From the NCBI GenBank assembly GCA_903834475.1, contig CAILJH010000123.1:1-64000 (forward strand): a stretch of 64,000 bases of DNA, written 5' to 3'. Below, piece by piece: positions 49,981-58,946 of the stretch. Source of the DNA: an uncultured Prolixibacteraceae bacterium (GTDB taxonomy: Bacteria; Bacteroidota; Bacteroidia; Bacteroidales; Prolixibacteraceae). The notes under the pieces are model-generated. The model was not told where the DNA came from, searched no databases, and saw nothing but the letters and a program-made list of their open reading frames with translations. Numbering within the stretch: the stretch's first letter is position 1; each line of letters begins with the position of its first letter. A program made the position numbers and the translations under genes.

Positions 49981-50976
49981 ATGAAAGATACATTGAACTA
50001 CCTGTTTACAGGGAATAACCTAATGAAAGCTGAGGCTCACCAGATGCTGATTCGAATTGCTGAAGGGCAGTTTTCGGATAGTGAAATTGCTTCATTTCTG
50101 ACTGTATTCCGGATGCGCCGGATAACTGGCGAAGAATTGGCAGGATTCAGGGAGGCATTGCTCGAGCTGTGTGTTGCCATTGACCTTTCGGAATTCAACA
50201 CCATTGATGTGGTTGGTACCGGTGGCGATGGAAAAGACACTTTTAATATTTCCACTCTCAGCGCATTTGTTTTGGCCGGAGCGGGTTATAAAGTAACCAA
50301 ACACGGTAATTACGGATTGTCGTCAGTGAGTGGATCATCGAACATGTTTGAGTATTTTGGGTACAAATTCAGCAGCGATCAGGGCAAGTTGCGCCGTGAA
50401 GTGGAAGATGCAGGGATTTGTTTCCTACATGCTCCGCTGTTTCATCCGGCTATGAAAAGTGTTGGTTCGGTTCGAAAAACACTAAAAGTAAAGACACTTT
50501 TCAATATGATGGGGCCAATTATCAATCCATCCTTCCCGAGAAATCAATTAGTAGGCGTGTATGATTTGGATGTCATGGATTTATATCATCAGGTTTTCAG
50601 GGAAAGCGGACAGAATTATATCATCGTGAGTAGTCTGGATGGTTACGACGAGATATCGCTTACCGGCGATGCCCGTTTTGTTTCGAACCTGACGGAAGAT
50701 AATCTCTCTCCGGCTGATTTTGGTCTGGCGCAGGTTTCTCCGGAAGAACTTTATGGCGGTGAAACGGTTGAAGCCGCTGCAGCAATTTTCAGAAGTGTAT
50801 TGGAAGGAACTGGGACAACAGCACAGCAAAATGTAGTAGTTGCCAATACTGGCCTGGGAATTCAATGTATTAATCCGGAGAAATCGCTGGTCGATTGTGT
50901 TGCTGAAGCCTCTGAATCATTAGAATCAGGAAAGGCATTGGCTGCTTTTAAAAAATTGATGACAATGAATAAATGA
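49981..50976 (+). CDS. trpD: Anthranilate phosphoribosyltransferase
   Basis: 331 residues from ATG 49981 (MKDTLNYLFTGNNLMKAEAH); an earlier in-frame ATG at 49966 sits in the repeat. It transfers the phosphoribosyl group of PRPP to anthranilate. Landmarks: VVGTGGDGKDTFNIST (PRPP loop), KHGNYGLSSVSGSSNMFEYFG (family form of the KHGNR segment), and HPAMKSVGSVRKTL with FNMMGPIINPS. NYG replaces the common NRA/NRS after KHG, seen elsewhere in Bacteroidota. The stop overlaps the next repeat by one base. Confidence 0.96.
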   Translation: MKDTLNYLFTGNNLMKAEAHQMLIRIAEGQFSDSEIASFLTVFRMRRITGEELAGFREALLELCVAIDLSEFNTIDVVGTGGDGKDTFNISTLSAFVLAGAGYKVTKHGNYGLSSVSGSSNMFEYFGYKFSSDQGKLRREVEDAGICFLHAPLFHPAMKSVGSVRKTLKVKTLFNMMGPIINPSFPRNQLVGVYDLDVMDLYHQVFRESGQNYIIVSSLDGYDEISLTGDARFVSNLTEDNLSPADFGLAQVSPEELYGGETVEAAAAIFRSVLEGTGTTAQQNVVVANTGLGIQCINPEKSLVDCVAEASESLESGKALAAFKKLMTMNK

Positions 50977-51129
50977 AGCCTCACCCCCAATCCCTCCCCG
51001 AAGGGAAGGGGAGCCGGAATCGCATTGCGGGTGAAAATGGCGTTGAAGTCGAAGAAATGAATGTGAAATATTAATCAAAATTAATGTAGTACCAAAAGCC
51101 CCTCCTTCGGAGGGGTTGGGGAGGCTCTT
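50976..51129. repeat. Inverted repeat pair between trpD and trpC
   Basis: Left unit 50976-51015 (AAGCCTCACCCCCAATCCCT onward) and right unit 51096-51129 (ends GGGGAGGCTCTT), which directly abuts the trpC ATG at 51130. Spacer 80 nt with GGAATCGCATTGCGGGTG, no gene. Confidence 0.85.
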
Positions 51130-51915
51130 ATGAATATACTCGATCAGATTAACAACAATAAAAGAACCGAAATTGCTGAGGCAAAAAGTAAGGTTTCGTT
51201 GGAACAATTGAAGGAATCGCCCTATTTTAAGCGGAAGACGAACTCGCTGAAAGCCGCATTGCTGGCCGAAGGGGCGAGTGGAGTTATTGCCGAATTCAAA
51301 ACGCAATCGCCTTCAAAAGGGGTAATAAATGCTGAGGCCGAAGCTTTGGAAGTAACCGCCACATATGTTTCTGCCGGGGCAAGCGGATTGTCGGTTCTGA
51401 CTGATGAACGGTTTTTCGGAGGCTCATTTGAGAATCTGGCATCAGCACGTTGGGCCAATAAAAACACTCCGATTTTGCGTAAAGATTTTATGCTCGATCC
51501 ATATCAGATTTACGAAGCCCGCGCACATGGCGCCGATGTGATTTTGCTGATTGCCGAAAGTCTGAGCAAAAGTTTGCTGCTCGAACTGACCCAAACGGCC
51601 AAGGAAATCGGGCTGGAAGTTTTGGTGGAAGTTCACAGTGCTGAAGAACTGGAAAAGCTGAATCCCCAGATCGATTTGGTTGGAGTGAACAACCGAAACC
51701 TGAAAACTTTTGAAGTGGATATTCAGACTTCAGTCCGGTTGAGCAAGCTCATTCCGGAACAGTTTGTGAAAATTTCGGAGAGTGGAATTTCTGATCCTGA
51801 AAGCATTTTACAGCTTCGTGCTGCCGGATTTAAAGGCTTCCTGATTGGTGAAACTTTTATGAAAACCGATAACCCGGGTAAAGCCTGTGCTGAGTTTATT
51901 GAGAAATTGAAATAG
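51130..51915 (+). CDS. trpC: Indole-3-glycerol phosphate synthase
   Basis: 261 residues, a single-function TrpC (not fused to TrpF). It decarboxylates and closes CdRP to indole-3-glycerol phosphate. TIM-barrel landmarks: IAEFKTQSPSKG (catalytic Lys and PSKG phosphate contact), FGGSFENLASAR, LRKDFMLDPYQIYEARAHGAD, EVLVEVHSAEEL, VGVNNRNLKTF and ISESGISDPESI. The ATG is flush with the end of a repeat unit. A perfect hairpin follows its stop. Confidence 0.97.
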   Translation: MNILDQINNNKRTEIAEAKSKVSLEQLKESPYFKRKTNSLKAALLAEGASGVIAEFKTQSPSKGVINAEAEALEVTATYVSAGASGLSVLTDERFFGGSFENLASARWANKNTPILRKDFMLDPYQIYEARAHGADVILLIAESLSKSLLLELTQTAKEIGLEVLVEVHSAEELEKLNPQIDLVGVNNRNLKTFEVDIQTSVRLSKLIPEQFVKISESGISDPESILQLRAAGFKGFLIGETFMKTDNPGKACAEFIEKLK

Positions 51916-51924
51916 TAATTCTAC

Positions 51925-51959
51925 TATTCACGGGGTGACTCCAAGTCACCCCGTGAATA
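51925..51959. repeat. Perfect 16-bp-stem hairpin between trpC and trpF
   Basis: 51925-51940 and 51944-51959 are exact complements (TATTCACGGGGTGACT and its inverse) with a three-base loop. No T-tract follows, so it is not a standard terminator. It starts 10 bp after trpC and ends 13 bp before trpF. It replaces the C-rich repeat pair found at the other junctions of this operon. Confidence 0.8.
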
Positions 51960-51971
51960 AAATATAGAACT

Positions 51972-52604
51972 ATGAACACCTTAAAACTAAAAGTCTGTGG
52001 TATGCGCGATCCTGAAAACATTTCAGGAGTAGTTGCTGCATTGCCCGACTTTCTGGGATTCATTTTCTATCCGAAAAGCAAACGATTTGCAGGATTCGAA
52101 CCTTCTTCAGAAATACTGGAAGCTATTCCTGATTCGATTAAGAAAGCAGGCGTTTTTGTTGATGAAATTCGAGAAAGAGTACTGGAAATTGCTGCGAGCT
52201 GGAAATTGAATGTAGTTCAACTCCATGGAAATGAAACTCCGGAATATTGTGAGCTGATAAAGAATTCCGGAATGGTCGTTTTCAAAGCCTTTTCGGTTGA
52301 TGAACAATTTGACTTTGCAGGTTTAACTGCTTATTCCAAAGTCTGTGATTATTTTCTGTTCGATACCAAAGGCCAGTTACCGGGCGGAACCGGGCAGAAA
52401 TTCAACTGGAAATTGCTCGAAAATTACACTGGCGTTGTTCCGTTCTTTTTGAGTGGCGGAATTGGTCCGGATGATCTGCAGACCATTCGTAATTTTGAAC
52501 ATCTCCGATGGTATGGAATAGATATCAACAGCGGTTTTGAAATCATTCCTGGATTGAAAGATGTTGATAAAGTCAGAGAATTTATATCAGGAATAAGAGT
52601 TTAA
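51972..52604 (+). CDS. trpF: Phosphoribosylanthranilate isomerase
   Basis: 210 residues. It converts phosphoribosylanthranilate to CdRP by Amadori rearrangement. The N-terminal catalytic Cys is in LKVCGMRDPEN, the barrel strands in FLGFIFYPKSKRF, VVQLHGNETPEYC (LHGxE signature), FLFDTKGQLPGGTGQKFNW with the catalytic Asp and the GGTG loop, and FLSGGIGPDDL with IDINSGFE. Separate from TrpC here. The preceding junction holds the perfect hairpin, and the following one a single C-rich repeat unit. Confidence 0.96.
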   Translation: MNTLKLKVCGMRDPENISGVVAALPDFLGFIFYPKSKRFAGFEPSSEILEAIPDSIKKAGVFVDEIRERVLEIAASWKLNVVQLHGNETPEYCELIKNSGMVVFKAFSVDEQFDFAGLTAYSKVCDYFLFDTKGQLPGGTGQKFNWKLLENYTGVVPFFLSGGIGPDDLQTIRNFEHLRWYGIDINSGFEIIPGLKDVDKVREFISGIRV

Positions 52605-52650
52605 AGGAGAATATTTAAAGAGAATCAAAGTTTAATTCAATAGCCCAAAT

Positions 52651-52683
52651 CTTTCCCCCTCCGGGGGAATAAGAAGGGGGCTT
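52651..52683. repeat. Single C-rich palindromic repeat between trpF and trpB
   Basis: CTTTCCCCCTCCGGGGGAAT onward, ending GAAGGGGGCTT; same orientation as the right-hand units elsewhere. No partner unit is visible upstream. It ends 13 bp before the trpB ATG. Confidence 0.8.
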
Positions 52684-52696
52684 ATATTTTAAAAAT

Positions 52697-53878
52697 ATGA
52701 GTTATCAGGTAAACGAAAAAGGTTATTATGGCGAATTCGGCGGGGCATACATCCCCGAAATGATGGTGCCAAATATCGAAGAATTGCAACATAACTATCT
52801 CGAAATCATCAACTCGTATGATTTCAGACAGGAATTTGTTGATTTGTTGAAAAACTACGTGGGGCGGCCATCTCCCTTGTATTTTGCCAAACGGCTTTCA
52901 GAGAAATACCAAAGCAAGATTTATCTGAAGCGTGAAGATTTGAATCATACCGGTTCCCACAAAATAAACAACACGATCGGACAAATTCTGGTTGCACAAA
53001 AATTGGGTAAGCACCGCATCATTGCTGAAACTGGGGCAGGTCAGCACGGATTGGCAACTGCCACGGTTTGCGCTCTCATGGGTTTGGAATGCATTGTTTA
53101 CATGGGAGCAGTTGATGTGGAGCGTCAGGCGCCGAATGTCAAAAAGATGCGGATGTTGGGAGCTGAAGTTATTCCAGCCGTCAGCGGCAACCAAACGCTG
53201 AAAGACGCTACCAACGAGGCCATGCGCGACTGGATCAACAATCCCGTGGATACGCATTACATTATTGGTTCGGTTGTCGGTCCGCATCCGTATCCTGATA
53301 TGGTAGCACGGTTTCAGTCTGTGATTTCAGAAGAGATCCGCTGGCAGCTCGAGGAGCAAACCGGGCGCGAAAATCCCACCCGTGTGATTGCCTGCGTGGG
53401 CGGTGGAAGCAATGCTGCTGGTGCTTTCTATCATTTTTTGGATCAGGAAAATGTGGAACTGATTGGGGTCGAAGCTGCAGGTAAAGGCATAGAAACCCAC
53501 GAAACGGCAGCCACCTTGACTCTTGGAACTCCGGGAGTTTTGCACAGTTCACGTTCGATTCTGATGCAAACCAAAGATGGTCAGATTACCGAGCCCTATT
53601 CGATTTCTGCCGGATTGGATTATCCCGGAATTGGACCATTGCACGCCAATTTGTTTACCAGCAAACGTGCCAAATACCTTTGGGCAACCGATGCCGAAGT
53701 GCTTGATGCCGCTTTGGAACTGACCCGGCTGGAAGGAATTATTCCTGCATTGGAGTCTGCCCATGCTTTAGCGGCACTAAAAAAGCTTCAGCTAAAGCCA
53801 GAAGAAGTTTCAGTTATTAATCTCTCCGGAAGGGGCGACAAAGACATGGAAACATACTTAAATCATTTTGGATATTAG
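52697..53878 (+). CDS. trpB: Tryptophan synthase beta chain
   Basis: 393 residues. It condenses indole with serine via PLP. The PLP lysine is in [13 protein letters not shown]; the phosphate-binding glycine loop in [26 protein letters not shown], with the active-site Glu, and [11 protein letters not shown] at the end are standard. N-terminus [13 protein letters not shown] is normal for TrpB1. It pairs with TrpA for indole channelling. A triple-unit repeat block separates it from trpA, longer than usual for a coupled pair. Confidence 0.98.
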   Translation: MSYQVNEKGYYGEFGGAYIPEMMVPNIEELQHNYLEIINSYDFRQEFVDLLKNYVGRPSPLYFAKRLSEKYQSKIYLKREDLNHTGSHKINNTIGQILVAQKLGKHRIIAETGAGQHGLATATVCALMGLECIVYMGAVDVERQAPNVKKMRMLGAEVIPAVSGNQTLKDATNEAMRDWINNPVDTHYIIGSVVGPHPYPDMVARFQSVISEEIRWQLEEQTGRENPTRVIACVGGGSNAAGAFYHFLDQENVELIGVEAAGKGIETHETAATLTLGTPGVLHSSRSILMQTKDGQITEPYSISAGLDYPGIGPLHANLFTSKRAKYLWATDAEVLDAALELTRLEGIIPALESAHALAALKKLQLKPEEVSVINLSGRGDKDMETYLNHFGY

Positions 53879-54062
53879 AAGCCTCCCCTAACCCCTCCGA
53901 AGGAGGGGGATGTGAAAGCTGAGTTCTGAAGTTATTGTAAAAAAATAAAATATCGTGAATATGTACCGCCTCAAGTCTCACCCTTCGGGGGAGATTTAGA
54001 GGGCGCTTAAACCTTAAAATATGCCATCATCCAAGTCCCCCTTCGGGGGATTTAGGGGGCTT
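53879..54062. repeat. Repeat cluster (three units) between trpB and trpA
   Basis: Left unit 53879-53912 (AAGCCTCCCCTAACCCCTCC onward) follows the trpB stop immediately. Two right-facing partners follow at 53973-54008 (ends TTTAGAGGGCGCTT) and 54033-54062 (ends TTTAGGGGGCTT). First spacer 60 nt, 24 nt between the last two. No gene inside. Confidence 0.85.
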
Positions 54063-54070
54063 CTAAAACT

Positions 54071-54853
54071 ATGAAAAACAGAATAAACAAACTCTTTCAG
54101 GAGAAAAAAGAACGAGTACTCTCCGTCTATTTTACGGCCGGATACCCGGATTTGGAGGATACTGTTCCAATCATTAAGGAACTGGTGAAAAATGGCGTTG
54201 ACCTGATTGAGATTGGGATGCCATTTTCAGATCCGGTAGCTGACGGACCGGTGATTCAGCACAGTAGTTTGATTGCATTGCAGAATGGAATGAGTATTCG
54301 CAAACTGTTCGACCAGTTAAAAGATATTCGGCAAGTGACAGACATCCCTCTGATTCTGATGGGTTATATCAATCCGGTGCTGCAATATGGTGTGGAAGCT
54401 TTTTGTGAAAAATGCAGGGAAGTCGGAATTGACGGGCTGATTATTCCGGACTTGCCATTATCGGTTTATGAAGAAGATTTTCGGTCTGTTTTTGAAAACA
54501 ACAATCTGCACAACATTTTCCTGATCACTCCCCAAACTTCGGAAGATAGGATGAGAACCATTGATGGAATTTCGGAAGGATTTATTTACATGGTTTCGAG
54601 CAATGCCACTACAGGTGCCAAATCGAGTGTAACCGACTTCCAGAAAGATTATTTTGAACGGGTCAATTTGATGAAATTAAAAAATCCTCGGATGATTGGG
54701 TTTGGCATATCAAATTCCGAAACTTTCAGGAATGCCTGTCAATATGCAAGCGGAGCCATTTTAGGAAGTGCATTTGTAAAAGCACTTGAAGGAACTGACC
54801 TTTTGGAGCAAAAAGTGTCGCGATTTATTAATTCAATTGTTACTGAATCGTAA
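54071..54853 (+). CDS. trpA: Tryptophan synthase alpha chain
   Basis: 260 residues. It splits indole-3-glycerol phosphate into indole and glyceraldehyde-3-phosphate. Landmarks: YFTAGYPDLEDT, the catalytic Glu in LIEIGMPFSDPVADGPVIQ, LILMGYINPVLQYG, the catalytic Asp in GIDGLIIPDLPLSVYE, and GFGISNSET. Last gene of the operon, giving the full seven-gene trp set E-G-D-C-F-B-A with no fusion. No terminator is obvious directly after it. Confidence 0.97.
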   Translation: MKNRINKLFQEKKERVLSVYFTAGYPDLEDTVPIIKELVKNGVDLIEIGMPFSDPVADGPVIQHSSLIALQNGMSIRKLFDQLKDIRQVTDIPLILMGYINPVLQYGVEAFCEKCREVGIDGLIIPDLPLSVYEEDFRSVFENNNLHNIFLITPQTSEDRMRTIDGISEGFIYMVSSNATTGAKSSVTDFQKDYFERVNLMKLKNPRMIGFGISNSETFRNACQYASGAILGSAFVKALEGTDLLEQKVSRFINSIVTES

Positions 54854-55072
54854 TCCAAAAGCTGTTTGTTTGTGCAATTAAGTTTTGACATCAAAGATGT
54901 TTAGAAGCAGCCTGGGACGCAGTTTCGATAGCCAGCTGTATTCCAGATGCTTATCTGAAACACTTCCGAAAAGTACTGTTAAACTCTGTTAATCCTGATT
55001 TTGGACATACTTTGGATTGATGAAAATTCGTTATTTTTAAGAAACAATTGTAGAAAACAAAAAACAGCAATC

Positions 55073-55264
55073 ATGTTAGAATACGCAAAAGATATTTTAC
55101 CGAAAGTTAGTTTTAGCCGTGAATTATTCAGGAAGGAACTTGCCAAATGCATCAGCTGGGTTGGAGAATCAGAAATTAACTCTTTGAAAGAATGGTGCTA
55201 TGAGAATTTCCTTGAGATTTATCCTGATATTCTGACCAAAGCATTCGCAATGAGAGCGGCCTGA
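55073..55264 (+). CDS. Small conserved protein (63 residues)
   Basis: From ATG 55073: MLEYAKDILPKVSFSRELFR, then ELAKCISWVGESEINSLKEW and a C-terminus rich in aromatics. I recall a recurrent short Bacteroidota family beginning MLEYAKxxLxKVSFDxxLF but know no function. No membrane segment; mostly helical by eye. An upstream in-frame start at 55001 would add 24 residues lacking the family pattern. A clean terminator follows, so it is probably an independent unit. Confidence 0.75.
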   Translation: MLEYAKDILPKVSFSRELFRKELAKCISWVGESEINSLKEWCYENFLEIYPDILTKAFAMRAA

Positions 55265-55335
55265 TTGCCAGAAATTTTGATTTTAAAGGCAATTACCCGT
55301 TATTTTCCTGCATCGGGAATTCGTATAAATCCATC

Positions 55336-55363
55336 AAGCTTCCGACTTCGGAGGCTTTTTTTT
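55336..55363 (+). terminator. Intrinsic terminator
   Basis: AAGCTTCCG (55336-55344) pairs with CGGAGGCTT (55349-55357, one T-G wobble), followed by a run of T residues. It ends transcripts of the 63-residue gene and possibly trp read-through. Confidence 0.85.
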
Positions 55364-55435
55364 ATTTAAGGTTACGAATTTGAAGAACTATTTTTTTGTT
55401 TCTGAAAAGTGAACGACGTAGAAAATTGGAAATGA

Positions 55436-55747
55436 AGTATTAAAAACCTACGAATTAAGTTACATCTTTCCGAAATCAGGCACATCAAAGGGCTGAGCGA
55501 ATATGTGCAGATATTCACCGAGAAACGGAAAATCATCACCAAAACCAGCACGGCACAGATGGAAGAGAAATTATCCGGCGAAAATTTCCTTCGGATTCAT
55601 ATATCATTCATCGTTTCTGTCAGTAAGATCGAGGCGTTTACCGCCAACACCATTGAAATTCTGAGGAAGAAATTACCAATCGGGCGCAGCTTCAAAAACG
55701 GAGTGCTCAGTGCTTTAATTTTGCAGGTTCTATGGCGGGTGTATTAA
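55436..55747 (+). pseudogene. LytTR DNA-binding domain remnant
   Basis: An open stretch of about 103 codons begins directly after a stop codon and encodes a LytTR-like domain: LSEIRHIKGLSEYVQIFTEK, then STAQMEEKLSGENFLRIHIS and FIVSVSKIEAFTANTIEI to KLPIGRSFKNGVL. These match the LytTR beta-rich DNA-binding domain of LytR/AlgR response regulators. No receiver domain and no ATG at the proper place precede it; a GTG at 55505 would drop the first third. I read it as a decayed, 5'-truncated regulator. Confidence 0.7.
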
Positions 55748-55769
55748 AAAATCAAATTTGTGGTGTCAG

Positions 55770-57938
55770 TTAACTTTTGTTTCTTGATTTGCGATGATCA
55801 CGTTTTAACAAATTCCCCAGATTCTTACCAAATTTCTGAACTTGTTCATAACCCTGATTTAGCGGTTCAGGGTTGATATCGCCGTATTCACTGAATTTAC
55901 TGTCGATGTTGAAGGTCCCCGGATAAACAATGATCTTGCTTTGGCTGCCGAATTGCTTTTCAAGCTTTTCCTGAATTTTATCCATGCAGTTATCAAATGA
56001 AACCGAAGTGCGGCGCGCAGCGATGTATATCAGGAGATCTTCAGGCGAAACGTACTTCTGAAGAACCTTGAAATTTGGTAAATCATATTCATCAGAAAAA
56101 GCAAATCCGCCGTTGAGTTTTTGCTGGCTGAAATGATTGGTAATCGCTTCCTTCGATTTGTTATTGCAATAGCACAGGATATTTATACTTAGCTCTTTGG
56201 AAAGAACTAATATTTTTGAAAGCCAGATGTCAAAACCGGGTTCGAACTCTCCCAAATGTGGACAAACTAAAACGATTTTTTTGTGACCGACCAGCGGAAT
56301 TTCAAAATGGCAAATATATACGGCTTTGCTTGTCCGTGAAATAATCGAATCGGTTTTTGTTTCAATGAACCGCTCAATCATTCCGGTTTTCCGGGGCCAT
56401 CCAATCATAATCGTGTCCGACATAATTTCGCGTGACGTCCGGATTATCCCTCCGGCAATATTGTGGTCGATGGTAGCAATGATATTGACCGTTGTGTCGT
56501 TTGCCAAAGCCATTTTAACGAGCGATTGAAGGTTCTTTTTGGCCCGTTCCAGATTTTTCTCCGCCTCCTCATTATTGGGAACAACCGATAAAATGGTGAT
56601 CGGATTTCCGGACTTTTTATTTTTCACATAAAGTGCAAACTCGAGCAACAATTCCATGTTGTTCAAATTGGCTATTGGCATCATAATATGCTCAACTTCA
56701 GGCGAAGGTTCTCCAGCGACAGGTTCGTCTTTTTCATTTGAAAGTATTTTCCGCGAGGTGTTCTCTGTCACTAAAGTCGCAGTCAGACAAGTTACAAGGA
56801 TCAGTAAAATAGTACCATTCAGTGCGTTTTCGTCGATTATTTTGGTTTGGAAGCCAACCAGAATTACAGCAAGAGTAGCTGCAGCATGCGAACTGCTTAA
56901 TCCGAAAATGAGGTTTCGCTGATCGGATGTATATCTGAAAATTGTACTGGTAGCCGAAGCGGCCAGCCATTTCCCAATCAAGGCAACTACAGATAATGTA
57001 ACTGCAATAATTACAGCGGTTGGTCCATTCAGAAGGACAGAAATATCGACCAGCATTCCCACGCTAATCAGAAAAAATGGGATGAAAATTGATTGTCCGA
57101 TAAATTCTATCCGGTTCATTAAAGTGGACGAATATGGGATTAGTTTATTGAGTGCAAGACCTGCAACAAATGCTCCGATAATTGGCTCTACTCCTGCGAG
57201 TTCTGCAAGGAAAGCCGAGAAAAATAAAACCGACAGCACGAAAATAAAGTGGGAGGTTTTCTCACTTTCAAGTTTCTGGAAAAACCATGCAGTGATTTTT
57301 GGAATGATCCAGAACATAATTCCTGCAAATACGGCAAGCGACACAATCAATTGAGCCCAAAAGGAAACTCCCAGTCCTCCTTTGTCTGAAGTCAAAATAA
57401 CAGCTAAAAGAATCAATACTGCGGTATCAGTCAGAATGGTGCCGCCGACAGTAATGGCAACAGCTTCGTTTTTTGAAATCCCGAACTTGCTCACGATGGG
57501 GTACGAAACCATGGTGTGAGTCGAAAACATACTGGAAATGAGCAGGCTGGCGGTAAAATCATAGCCAAGAAAATAATAGCAAACCGGAAATCCGAATACC
57601 AGTGGGATGGTAAAAGTCAGGAATCCAAATATCAGACTCTTGTTTTTATTGCGCTGAAATTCCTGCAAATCGAGCTCCAGACCGGCAATAAACATGATGT
57701 ATAAAAGACCAATAGTCGAGAAAAGTTTGACGGCCGAATTTTGTTCAAGTAAGTTGATGCCGTGTGGTCCAATAATTACTCCTGAAATAATTAGCCCGAT
57801 AATTGCCGGAACTTTGAGTTTTCGCAGCAAGATTGGTGAGAGCAGGATAATGAATAGAATGACAGAAAAAACCAGTACAGGGTTTTGGAATGGCCTGTCA
57901 AATTCCTGAGCTATATGATTGAAAAAATTAGTTGTCAT
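55770..57938 (-). CDS. CPA2-family cation:proton antiporter with C-terminal cytosolic domain
   Basis: 722 residues from ATG 57938; a TTG at 57944 adds two. The first ~395 residues hold about 12-13 helices with the Na/H exchanger pattern (LRKLKVPAIIGLIISGVIIGPHG, and ELAGVEPIIGAFVAGLALNKL). The following ~325 residues look like a tandem universal-stress-like cytosolic domain (MMPIANLNNMELLLEFALYV), rather than the RCK/TrkA-N domain of KefB/C. It probably exchanges Na+ or K+ for protons at the inner membrane; the ion is not determined. Monocistronic by context. Confidence 0.9.
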   Translation of the reverse strand: MTTNFFNHIAQEFDRPFQNPVLVFSVILFIILLSPILLRKLKVPAIIGLIISGVIIGPHGINLLEQNSAVKLFSTIGLLYIMFIAGLELDLQEFQRNKNKSLIFGFLTFTIPLVFGFPVCYYFLGYDFTASLLISSMFSTHTMVSYPIVSKFGISKNEAVAITVGGTILTDTAVLILLAVILTSDKGGLGVSFWAQLIVSLAVFAGIMFWIIPKITAWFFQKLESEKTSHFIFVLSVLFFSAFLAELAGVEPIIGAFVAGLALNKLIPYSSTLMNRIEFIGQSIFIPFFLISVGMLVDISVLLNGPTAVIIAVTLSVVALIGKWLAASATSTIFRYTSDQRNLIFGLSSSHAAATLAVILVGFQTKIIDENALNGTILLILVTCLTATLVTENTSRKILSNEKDEPVAGEPSPEVEHIMMPIANLNNMELLLEFALYVKNKKSGNPITILSVVPNNEEAEKNLERAKKNLQSLVKMALANDTTVNIIATIDHNIAGGIIRTSREIMSDTIMIGWPRKTGMIERFIETKTDSIISRTSKAVYICHFEIPLVGHKKIVLVCPHLGEFEPGFDIWLSKILVLSKELSINILCYCNNKSKEAITNHFSQQKLNGGFAFSDEYDLPNFKVLQKYVSPEDLLIYIAARRTSVSFDNCMDKIQEKLEKQFGSQSKIIVYPGTFNIDSKFSEYGDINPEPLNQGYEQVQKFGKNLGNLLKRDHRKSRNKS

Positions 57939-58077
57939 CCTCAATCAGCTGAATGATTAATCACTGTTCAAATCTGTTGCAAGATAGCAGAATTAAGCAT
58001 TCAAACGAATAGTCCTAAACTTGAAGGTTTTGAGTTGGAAATGTAGGGATTCGATGAGCAGTTTGTAAAGTAAAAAT

Positions 58078-58848
58078 TCAAAGTATTCCTTTCTCCGGAA
58101 GATATTTCCAGAATCGTTTGGGAAGCAACTGACGGTGGACCTTGTCGTTTTTTCTCTCCTGAATGCAGATGCTCCGGTAGTATTGTTTCCACAACTTCTG
58201 AAACAGAATTTCGTCAACAGCAAGAAGAGCCGAATGCAATTGTCCGTTTTGGGTGTTTACTTTTAGCTCGTCAAACACAACCCGTGAAACGTTTTTCAAG
58301 TCATAAAGAAATCCGTAATTGCGTTTCAGGTCATAAATAATCCAGGATTGGTCGGCGTACCGATCGCGGAAATGTGGAATACACAAAGGAAGAACATCGT
58401 ACATGGGGGCAAACGAAGCGTAATAACTTGCTTCGATCGTTTTCTGAAACCGTACAAACATCTGAACCCGATGGGCTTCCTTGCAGACCTTCTGATGGAT
58501 TTTGTGAACCTCGAGTACAAGCGGCTCAGCAAAATTAGTTTCTTCGTTTTTGACAGAATCGATGGTAAAACAGATGAATTTCGCCAACAGCAAAGGCGTA
58601 TCCCGAATATCGGCCAGAAAAACACGGTAAATGCGGTGTGCATTTTCTTCCGAAGAGTGAGAAATGATTCCTTTCCATACCCGTTCAGCTTTCCGGTCAT
58701 CGGTTTCAACGAGTATCGTCGAACCAAACAAAACGCCCGGACTTCCTTCTCCGGAAAGGATTTCATCGGGAAACCGTCCTTGCCGGTAGCTTTCAAAGAT
58801 CAGTGTTAATAGTCCTTCAAAAGTGTTGTCGAATGAAAAAACGTTCAT
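58078..58848 (-). CDS. TIGR03915 (DUF4130) probable DNA metabolism protein
   Basis: 256 residues. The family is recognised from FDNTFEGLLTLIFESYRQGR near the start, HKIHQKVCKEAHRVQMFVRF, YYASFAPMYDVLPL, FRDRYADQSWIIYDLKRNYG and the C-terminal PKRFWKYLPEKG. Proteins of this family occur beside the TIGR03916 radical SAM protein and in other bacteria fused to UdgX-type uracil-DNA-binding proteins, implying DNA repair. The activity is unproven. The partner starts 99 nt upstream-in-transcription (ends 58947), on the same strand. Confidence 0.9.
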   Translation of the reverse strand: MNVFSFDNTFEGLLTLIFESYRQGRFPDEILSGEGSPGVLFGSTILVETDDRKAERVWKGIISHSSEENAHRIYRVFLADIRDTPLLLAKFICFTIDSVKNEETNFAEPLVLEVHKIHQKVCKEAHRVQMFVRFQKTIEASYYASFAPMYDVLPLCIPHFRDRYADQSWIIYDLKRNYGFLYDLKNVSRVVFDELKVNTQNGQLHSALLAVDEILFQKLWKQYYRSICIQERKNDKVHRQLLPKRFWKYLPEKGIL

Positions 58849-58880
58849 TAGATGCGGGTTGTGTGGTGGAGTTTAGTGTT

Positions 58881-58913
58881 GCTCCCTTCGATACGCTGCG
58901 CTACTCAGGGAGC
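58881..58913. repeat. CTTCGATACGCT repeat hairpin between the TIGR03915 and TIGR03916 genes
   Basis: GCTCCCT (58881-58887) pairs with AGGGAGC (58907-58913) around TCGATACGCTGCGCTACTC. The loop module matches the one at 8459-8480. It lies in the 98-bp gap of the gene pair. Confidence 0.6.
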
Positions 58914-58946
58914 GGTTCTTCGGACTTCTTTTTTGCCAACTTGCCT

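Noticed and set aside
47584..54062. CRISPR array
   Set aside because: The repeats are palindromic, in inverted pairs, unevenly spaced and separated by whole genes; there are no uniform spacers or cas genes.
55505..55747. Functional stand-alone LytTR protein from GTG 55505
   Set aside because: That start would remove the first strands of the domain, and the receiver is missing; decay fits better.
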